Assembly: GCA_016188675.1 (NCBI GenBank)
Contig: JACPHJ010000146.1
Span: forward strand, 1 to 36,006
Source: Planctomycetota bacterium
GTDB lineage: Bacteria; Planctomycetota; Brocadiia; Brocadiales; Brocadiaceae
DNA length: 36,006 bases
Direction of reading: 5' to 3'
Of this stretch, positions 18,077-24,592 are shown piece after piece; the stretch's first letter is position 1; the number at the start of each line of letters is the position of its first letter. The translations under genes and the position numbers were made by a program. Under the pieces are notes generated by a model, which saw nothing but the letters and a program-made list of their open reading frames with translations, was not told the origin of the DNA and ran no database searches.

Positions 18077-19093
18077 TTAGTTGATGTCCGCTAACGGCAA
18101 CGTTTCATAGTATTTTTTAATGATTGAAAGAACTTTTTCGGTTAAAGTGGGTATAAATTGCGTGCCTATTCCTTCTGTAATTATTTTAAATGCTTTTTGA
18201 CTAGAATACTTATTGCGATAGTGTCTGTCTGTAGTCAATGCATCATAAGCATCTATTACAGAGAAAATGGCAACCTCCTCGGGGATTTCTGCTCCCTTTA
18301 GGCCGTTGGGGTAACCCTCGCCGTTATACCATTCATGGTGATACCGCACTATTGGTAAGCTTTGTTTTAAGAAATTAATTGGTTCAAGAATATTATAACC
18401 TATCTCCGGATGCTGTTTCATTAAGAAAAATTCTTCCTCTGTAAGACATGCCGATTTCGCCAGGATGTCGTCTCTTACTCCTATTTTTCCAATATCGTGA
18501 AGGAATGCCCCGTACCGCAATTTTACAATCTGCTCTTCGCTCATGCCTAATTCTTTAGTTACCAAGCCGAACAGTAAAGACACTCTTTTGGAGTGACCTG
18601 CAGTATAAGAATCTTTAGCGTCTATAGCAAGTAAAAGAGATTCCGTAGTAGAAAAAAAGTTTTTATGGACAGCCATCCTTAAATTATACATAAGCTTGTC
18701 TTTTTCGGATGATTCAATACGATGTTGTAATGCTCTTTCTACCGTTGTATGTATCTCGGATGGTTCAAAGGGCTTAATAATGTAATCAAATGCGCCGCTT
18801 CGAAATGCCGTGATTGCGGTTTGTGATGATGGAAAGGCAGTAATCATGACTATTGGAATAGTAGAGTTGCGAGCATGCATCTGCTTAAGGAAATCCAGGC
18901 CATTTGTCCTGGATATTTTTATATCCAGAAAAATCAATTCCGGCTCAATTATCTTTAAACTATCGGACGCTTCTTTGATAGTTGATGCAGTAGATACATA
19001 ATACTTGTCCATCAGGATCATTTTTAGCGATTCTCTTACACCTAGATCGTCATCAACCACAAGTATACTTGCCGATTTAATTCTTTGCACCAT
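18077..19093 (-). CDS. Response regulator with HD-GYP cyclic-di-GMP phosphodiesterase domain
   Basis: This encodes 338 residues from ATG 19093 (MVQRIKSASILVVDDD), with AGGA about nine bases before; a longer frame upstream adds no recognisable sequence. The receiver domain (about 8-125) has the acidic pair VDDD, the phosphoacceptor Asp in LIFLDIK, Thr in MITA and Lys in IIKPFEP. The HD-GYP domain (about 155-320) has HSKRV, FLHDIGKIG and HHEWYNGEGYPNGLKG, the complete metal and substrate motifs, so it should be an active cyclic-di-GMP hydrolase switched by phosphorylation. It is transcribed divergently from the receiver-GAF-PAS gene across a 685-bp regulatory gap, and may be regulated together with it. 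Confidence 0.95.
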   Translation of the reverse strand: MVQRIKSASILVVDDDLGVRESLKMILMDKYYVSTASTIKEASDSLKIIEPELIFLDIKISRTNGLDFLKQMHARNSTIPIVMITAFPSSQTAITAFRSGAFDYIIKPFEPSEIHTTVERALQHRIESSEKDKLMYNLRMAVHKNFFSTTESLLLAIDAKDSYTAGHSKRVSLLFGLVTKELGMSEEQIVKLRYGAFLHDIGKIGVRDDILAKSACLTEEEFFLMKQHPEIGYNILEPINFLKQSLPIVRYHHEWYNGEGYPNGLKGAEIPEEVAIFSVIDAYDALTTDRHYRNKYSSQKAFKIITEGIGTQFIPTLTEKVLSIIKKYYETLPLADIN

Positions 19094-19414
19094 AGTTATA
19101 GTTCCTAAAAATAATAAACACACATGGAATAGGATACGAGTTGATACGAAGATAATTAGAAAGCGTTGGCAGAAAGAACGAGGTTCCAAATTTTTAGTAT
19201 TTAGTATAAAGTAGTGCTCATACACAAATTTAATTTAAGGTGTGTAAACAGCTATAGTTAAATATAGCACAATTTATGTACCAATCTTTATAAAAGAATT
19301 ACTGACAAATTGTAACTGTATTTATTATATAGACTAAAGCAACTATTTCAATCAATTTGTATTGGTTTATGCTGATATACTAGTTGTGGTATTTATTATT
19401 CTTTACATATTTAG

Positions 19415-19459
19415 CGACAAAAATGCTAATATGATGTACAATATTGTGCATATTTGTCG
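19415..19459. promoter_or_regulatory. Dyad-symmetric element, possible operator or hairpin
   Basis: CGACAAAAATGC pairs with GCATATTTGTCG (11 of 12 positions) around a 21-base AT-rich centre. There is no T-run, so it is not an obvious terminator, and it lies far from both flanking genes. A regulator-binding site is the simplest reading. Confidence 0.4.
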
Positions 19460-19601
19460 GCTTGTTTTTACAATAGCATTGGATTTTAAAAAAAAAACTC
19501 ACATTTTTAAACAAAACTGATATCCATAGAAAAATATTTTAAATTATACTATTTTAATCAGAGTAATTGGTTTTACAAGCACACAATCTCTTTTAAGTTA
19601 G

Positions 19602-19678
19602 TACGCTAATAACCGATTATAAAGAAGTGCTGTTACTCGTGATTAATTACGCTAATAATTGGTATAAAAGTTGCGCTC
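19602..19678 (+). repeat. Two imperfect direct repeats about 31 bases long
   Basis: TACGCTAATAACCGATTATA (19602 onward) and TACGCTAATAATTGGTATAA (19648 onward) begin identically for 11 bases and stay similar through about 31 bases, ending AAAGAAGTGCTG and AAAAGTTGCGCTC. The period is 46 bases, about four and a half DNA turns. They lie 100-180 bases upstream of the receiver-GAF-PAS start. Confidence 0.55.
19660..19674 (+). promoter_or_regulatory. Sigma-54-like (-24/-12) promoter candidate
   Basis: TTGG-TATAAAAG-TTGC has GG and GC separated by exactly ten bases, matching the invariant spacing of sigma-54 promoters (TGG...TTGC). The CAC part of the -24 element is TAT. Transcription would start near 19686, leaving a leader of about 90 bases before GTG 19779. 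Prediction only. Confidence 0.4.
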
Positions 19679-19778
19679 CATCATATACTTACATTTATAC
19701 ATCTGATATGCATACTGTTTTCGCTGGCAATGCCCTGCTGTGGGGTGTTTTTATAAGTTATTTATAGGAAATTAATCT

Positions 19779-21269
19779 GTGTATTCTTTTCTAGTAGTTT
19801 CAGACGATAAGACAGTTGTTGGTTTTTTTAAGAGGTGCCTGGGTAAAGATTATATGATCCATATTGCCAGGACACCCCAGGAAGCGCTGGAAATATTTCT
19901 CAAGATAGACATTGATGTAATTTTCCTGGATGTTCTTTTAAATGACGATGGAGCAAATAAACTCATAGAAGAACTTCGGCAAACAAATATTGACCCAACG
20001 ATAGTTATCATAGCGCCTGAATCCCAGCCGATGTTACTTGAAGAATTTCGAATATCCGGTGAAAATGAATATCTTAAAAAACCGCTGAGAAAAGAGGCAA
20101 TAGAGATGGTCTCAAAGAAGGCTATCGGGAAGCAGGAACTAAAAAGGGAGTTAGGTTTTATTCAGTCTCACATAAAGAATTTGAAGCCCGAAGATACGAG
20201 GGGGTCCGAATTGGCTTTCAATAAGCAAGAGAACGCCAGGGTTCCGTACCTTGCCTATAAGGAAGTATTTCAGAAGTTTTCGAAGGTATTAACGCACGTT
20301 TACGATCTTGGGAAGCTTGCCGATCTTACAGTCGAGGCGATGTCCGAGACATTCGGAGTAGGAAGGGTAGTATTTATGCTGATGAACAGAAACGATGGCA
20401 TGTGCCGGTCTTTTCGCTGTCTCGGTTTAGATGAACTAACTGCCCGTAGTATTTGTTTTGCCGCTAATCAGGGTATTGTGCTGTGGTTGACGAAGAATCA
20501 TCAGATATTGAATAAGGAGGTCATAAACAGAGACGTTGTAACGAACAAATTAGCAGTGCGGGAAGCAATAAAGATACAGAAGGAAATAAATCTTTTACAG
20601 GCACAACTGTGTATACCTATCTTTGCCAACGGGAATCTTAGTAGTGTGATTGCCCTGGGAAATAAGATTACAGGGAAGGCGTTTTTTGATGAGGATATTG
20701 AACTGTTATCCATGCTGGCAGGGTATATAGGCATGGCGGTGGAGAATGCGTTCCTTTACCAGGAAGTAAATCTTAGAAGGATTCATAACGAAAACGTCCT
20801 GGAAAATATCCCTTATGGGATTATTGTTATTGATAAAGACTGCAAGGTTAACATTTTTAATAAAAGCGCTGCAAGGATGTTAAATATTCCTTCAGATGAT
20901 GTAATAGGAAAAGACGTTAAGTATATAGGCTCATTATTTGCAAATTATCTTTTAAGAACTCTAAAAGACAAAAAAACGTTTAAGAGAAGTGAGACTGTAC
21001 ATCCTGTTACTCATTCTACGTATGATATTAGTACGTCTTTGTTGCTGGATAATAATACGGAACTCGGTGCAATCATGATATTCTCTGATTTAAGCGACGT
21101 TAAGAAAATGGAAACGAAGATAAAGGATTTAGAAAACCTGGTAAATGGATATTTAGTTAACTCAGAAAACACCATTCCCCCGGAAGTAACACAAGCGGTT
21201 ACCAATTTATCAAAAAGCTGGTTTTCCGACCGTCATCGGTTAAAGATAGAGCAAAATTCACTAAAGTAA
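19779..21269 (+). CDS. Receiver-GAF-PAS signalling protein without output domain
   Basis: This encodes 496 residues from GTG 19779, with TAGGAA eight bases before. Residues 1-125 form a receiver domain with acidic SDD (8-10), phosphoacceptor Asp51 (VIFLDVLL) and Lys in YLKKPLRKE; the usual Thr/Ser after strand 4 appears to be Ala (IIAPES). About 165-325 form a GAF domain (QLCIPIFANGNLSSVIALGN, FFDEDIELLSMLAGYIGMAV), and about 338-450 a PAS domain (ENIPYGIIVIDKDCKVNIFN, LGAIMIFSDLSDVKKMET). The chain then ends after a short helix, just where a histidine kinase would begin its dimerisation domain. GAF and PAS resemble those of the kinase at 24593-27166. It may act as a phosphate-receiving adaptor. 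Confidence 0.87.
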   Translation: MYSFLVVSDDKTVVGFFKRCLGKDYMIHIARTPQEALEIFLKIDIDVIFLDVLLNDDGANKLIEELRQTNIDPTIVIIAPESQPMLLEEFRISGENEYLKKPLRKEAIEMVSKKAIGKQELKRELGFIQSHIKNLKPEDTRGSELAFNKQENARVPYLAYKEVFQKFSKVLTHVYDLGKLADLTVEAMSETFGVGRVVFMLMNRNDGMCRSFRCLGLDELTARSICFAANQGIVLWLTKNHQILNKEVINRDVVTNKLAVREAIKIQKEINLLQAQLCIPIFANGNLSSVIALGNKITGKAFFDEDIELLSMLAGYIGMAVENAFLYQEVNLRRIHNENVLENIPYGIIVIDKDCKVNIFNKSAARMLNIPSDDVIGKDVKYIGSLFANYLLRTLKDKKTFKRSETVHPVTHSTYDISTSLLLDNNTELGAIMIFSDLSDVKKMETKIKDLENLVNGYLVNSENTIPPEVTQAVTNLSKSWFSDRHRLKIEQNSLK

Positions 21270-21517
21270 CCTAATAACTATTGTTTGTCTGCTATTAATA
21301 GTTTCCTGCCGGAATTTTCCTAACAACTCATACGAAGGCCCGTAAATATTATTCCAGGAGTATGAAATATATTTTATTCTGATTTTATATGTCTACGGGA
21401 AGGACTTAAAACATCACACTTTCATTTTTATGTTGAAAGTATTAAAATAAATTAAATTTATCCTGTTACTTTCGGCTACGATACACATATTCCATTCATT
21501 TCTTTAGGAGAATTGTC

Positions 21518-23341
21518 GTGCTCAACTCTCATGGCATAGACCTTATGTTATGGAATTCCTTTATGGGGAAGGCATATTCCGTTAGCGACTGCTTTAAGGA
21601 GAATGGTATTGGAGTACTTGCCAGGTCATGTAAAGATGCAGGGTTTGACATTATCATTGAAGACCCGGCTGGGATTGAATTTTACACGACATTTACTAAA
21701 AATGCCCTTACACAAAAACTATCCGAACTCTCTGTAAATATCTTTGGCAAGGGAGATATTGAAAATACCGCATCCTTGAGAAGGGAGTGGAATCATCTCC
21801 AGGACAATCTCACAAAGATTATCAGGGAGAAGATGGAAAAATATATTGATGGTCTGGCTCACAAGATATGCGAGAATAAGGTAAAAGTGCTCGGTATAAA
21901 GACCTGGCTTGGGGATAGATTTGCATACTCCGAGAAGCTTGCGAAAAGAGTCAACGAACTGTGTCCAAATACCATGATAATTGCCGGTGGTCCACAGGTT
22001 AATCAATTCAAAACGCACGCATTGGAAAAAAGCCCTTTTGACTTTTGCATAGACGTTGAGGGTGAAATAACTCTAACAAAGATTATTCATACGACAAGAG
22101 AGATGTATTCCAAGGGATGCGCGAAGTCTGAGGTAATAAGAAAAATTACCGAACTTGCCGAAGCGGGTGAGATTTTTAATTTGATCTATAAGGATGCCGG
22201 CGGTAAGGTGAAAGAAACAACTGTTAAGAGGCTTCCTTTAAACTCAAAACCTTTTCCACTTTATGAAAAGAAAGACGGAAAGGTAAATATAGCAGTAATA
22301 AATGAATCTTCCGGATGCTATTACGGAAAGTGTAATTTTTGTACACATCCAAACATTACCGGCAGATACCAAGCAAGAGACGTCAATATTACCCTTGAGG
22401 AAATCAAGAAGACTATTGTGGAAATGGGTATTGGGCTTTTCAGATTTGCAGGCTCTACAACGCCTGTTTCATTGAGCAGAAGAATTGCTGATGCAATATT
22501 AAAAGAAGGATTGACTCTCGAATACTCTATGTTCGTTCGGGCTGAAAACAGGGCAAGGGAGAGAATAGATGAACTTGTCGAAGTCTATGAGAGAATAATA
22601 CGCTCCGGGCTTAGGGCGGTTTTCCTGGGTGCAGAAGTGGCTAGCAACGAGATACTTTCAAACACTATGAATAAAGGCAATTCTGTCGATGATATTTATT
22701 TTACCATCAAGGCCATAAAACAGGCATCATACAATCAGGGAAAGCATCTTGACGTAGGGGTAAGTTTTATTTATCCCTGCCCCATACCTCCTGGCAGCGG
22801 GATAACTCACGAGCAAGTTTTGGAAGAAAATTTGAGTTTTCTTCGCAAATTAAAAAGCGAAAATTACAAGCCCGACTCTGTTCTTATAACTCCTGGTGCG
22901 CCTCTGCCTGCAACTACCTGGCAATTAGAACCTGAGAGATTTTGCTTTGAGATACCTGAAGATTATGTCCAAACGCTCTTGCGTTATGAGTATGAACTGA
23001 CGAAGGATCCAAGCACATGGCCTGAACTGAACATCTCTTTAAATGGAATAAAGTTCATGGACATGCTTAAGATGGCAGGGCTCATGGAGAAAAAGGTCAG
23101 GGAAATGGGTTATACGGTAAACGTTTCCGATGAACATTGTCTTGCCGCAAGAAGCGCAGGATTTGTCGGTCAGATGGGTTTGGAAGAGTTTAAAATGAAA
23201 AGTGATTTGGCTTTATTAACAACAGATTACAGCTTCCTTAGGAATGTTTACCAAAAAATAAATGCATACAGCCATAGACTGGCAGAGAAAAATTTCTCTT
23301 CGGCAAATCAAGTGTTTCTTAATGAAGAAAGTGTTCTATGA
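21518..23341 (+). CDS. B12-type radical SAM enzyme, unknown substrate
   Basis: This encodes 607 residues from GTG 21518, with TTAGGAGAA upstream. Residues about 1-215 look like a cobalamin-binding-type Rossmann domain (VKVLGIKTWLGDRF, MIIAGGPQVNQFKT, FCIDVEGE), though no DxHxxG motif is seen. A radical SAM barrel follows from about 260. The iron-sulfur ligands are C267, C272 and C275 (SSGCYYGKCNFCTHP), i.e. CX4CX2C rather than the standard CX3CX2C. Later conserved-looking parts are FVRAENRARERID, VFLGAEVASNEIL and GVSFIYPCPIPPGSG. The architecture matches enzymes that methylate, cyclise or rearrange unactivated carbon. The stop overlaps the ketosynthase start by ATGA, which implies coupled expression and a lipid or polyketide substrate. 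The exact reaction is unknown. Confidence 0.88.
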   Translation: MLNSHGIDLMLWNSFMGKAYSVSDCFKENGIGVLARSCKDAGFDIIIEDPAGIEFYTTFTKNALTQKLSELSVNIFGKGDIENTASLRREWNHLQDNLTKIIREKMEKYIDGLAHKICENKVKVLGIKTWLGDRFAYSEKLAKRVNELCPNTMIIAGGPQVNQFKTHALEKSPFDFCIDVEGEITLTKIIHTTREMYSKGCAKSEVIRKITELAEAGEIFNLIYKDAGGKVKETTVKRLPLNSKPFPLYEKKDGKVNIAVINESSGCYYGKCNFCTHPNITGRYQARDVNITLEEIKKTIVEMGIGLFRFAGSTTPVSLSRRIADAILKEGLTLEYSMFVRAENRARERIDELVEVYERIIRSGLRAVFLGAEVASNEILSNTMNKGNSVDDIYFTIKAIKQASYNQGKHLDVGVSFIYPCPIPPGSGITHEQVLEENLSFLRKLKSENYKPDSVLITPGAPLPATTWQLEPERFCFEIPEDYVQTLLRYEYELTKDPSTWPELNISLNGIKFMDMLKMAGLMEKKVREMGYTVNVSDEHCLAARSAGFVGQMGLEEFKMKSDLALLTTDYSFLRNVYQKINAYSHRLAEKNFSSANQVFLNEESVL

Positions 23342-24582
23342 CGATAAGGCGTGTCGTTATCACGGGACTGGGAATATTGGCCCCTAATGGTAATGGGAAA
23401 GAGGCGTATTGGGATGCGTTAATAAATGGACAATCGGGGATAAAAAGGATTGCTTCCTTCGATCCGTCTCCTTTCAGTACTCGAATTGCAGGTGAGGTGA
23501 AAAACTTTGATCCTTGCAATTACTTCGATTCAAAATTTGTAAAAAGAAGTGCAAGGTTTGTACACTTTGGTGTTGCGACATCAAAGATGGCGGTAGTGGA
23601 TTCCGGTATTAACTTGAGCAGGGAGAATAGGGATAGATGCGGTGTGTGTTTTGGAACAACAATCGGTGGTGAAAATGAGATATATGAAGGCCAGTACAGA
23701 CGATTCCTTGAGTACGGCCCTGAGGCAGTGCGCCGCCTTACCGCTCCTGAACTTACACCGCATATAGCAACGGGTTATATATGTTCAGAGCTTAAAATTA
23801 CCGGACCTAATTCAACAATGTCTTCCGGATGCTCAACTGGCCTGGAAGTTATGAACTGGGGTTATAAAATGGTAAAGAGGGGAGAAGTAGATGTGGCAAT
23901 CATAGGATGTTCGGACACTCCCGTTTTCCCTTTTCCTCTATCTGCCTTATGTTCTCTGGGAATCCTGTCAAAAAGAAACGAAGAGCCGGAGAAGGCATCA
24001 AGACCTTATGATAGAGACCGTGATGGCATGGTGCTCAGTGAAGGTGGCGCATCAGTAGTGATGGAGGAATTGAATCATGCGCAAGACAGAGGTGCAAATA
24101 TATATGCCGAGATCGCATCTTACGCCTCCACAGCTGAGGGACAAGACGTTGTTCAGGCTGACGTCGGCGGACACGCATTGGTTTCAGCGTTGGAACAGGC
24201 GCTAATAGGCGGGAAAATCAGACCTGAAGAGATAGACTATATCTGTGCGCACGGAAATGCTATGCCTAGTTACGACGTGGCTGAAACAAACGCCTTTAAA
24301 GCTTTTTTTGGAAATCATGCGTATAAAATACCAATAAGCTCTATTAAGTCGATGACAGGCCAGGCATTCGCTGCCGGAGGAGGTTTTCAGGTGGTGGCAA
24401 CAAGCCTTTGTCTAAAGTACGGTTTTGTTACTCCCACTATTAATTTGGACACCCCTGATCCCTTGTGTGACCTTGACTACGTTCCTTATAACGCTAGACG
24501 TTTCACCATAGGCACAGCAGTAATAAACAGTCATAGTGTAGGTGGAACACACGCCGTTCTGGTATTAAGGAGATATTCTTAG
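23338..24582 (+). CDS. FabF-like beta-ketoacyl-ACP synthase with altered active site
   Basis: This encodes 414 residues, the normal KAS II length, aligned from MTIRRVVITGLGILAPNGNG. The nucleophile C165 (MSSGCSTGLE) and first His H305 (CAHGNAMPSYDVAE) are present. The second catalytic His, in the family motif KSMTGH, is Gln342 here (SIKSMTGQAF). The gating loop, normally NSFGFGGTN, reads NSHSVGGTH at 397-405, replacing both Phe. KAS III enzymes work with Cys-His-Asn, so a Cys-His-Gln enzyme may still condense; alternatively it may only decarboxylate or act as a scaffold. Translational coupling to the radical SAM gene suggests a dedicated acyl-chain pathway separate from housekeeping fatty-acid synthesis. 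Confidence 0.92.
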   Translation: MTIRRVVITGLGILAPNGNGKEAYWDALINGQSGIKRIASFDPSPFSTRIAGEVKNFDPCNYFDSKFVKRSARFVHFGVATSKMAVVDSGINLSRENRDRCGVCFGTTIGGENEIYEGQYRRFLEYGPEAVRRLTAPELTPHIATGYICSELKITGPNSTMSSGCSTGLEVMNWGYKMVKRGEVDVAIIGCSDTPVFPFPLSALCSLGILSKRNEEPEKASRPYDRDRDGMVLSEGGASVVMEELNHAQDRGANIYAEIASYASTAEGQDVVQADVGGHALVSALEQALIGGKIRPEEIDYICAHGNAMPSYDVAETNAFKAFFGNHAYKIPISSIKSMTGQAFAAGGGFQVVATSLCLKYGFVTPTINLDTPDPLCDLDYVPYNARRFTIGTAVINSHSVGGTHAVLVLRRYS

Positions 24583-24592
24583 AAATATAATC

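Larger units (their letters stand above)
19094..19778. other. Long AT-rich divergent regulatory region
   Basis: A gap of 685 bases separates the HD-GYP regulator (minus) and the receiver-GAF-PAS gene (plus). I see no coding sequence with a ribosome binding site, no tRNA and no mobile element. It contains a dyad at 19415-19459, two imperfect direct repeats at 19602-19678, and a sigma-54-like promoter within the second repeat, each listed separately. Its length is unusual for this window, where most gaps are under 150 bases. Confidence 0.7.

Noticed and set aside
19094..19225. Extra 44-residue N-terminal extension of the HD-GYP regulator
   Set aside because: The extension has no receiver similarity and the receiver starts properly at ATG 19093 with AGGA upstream.
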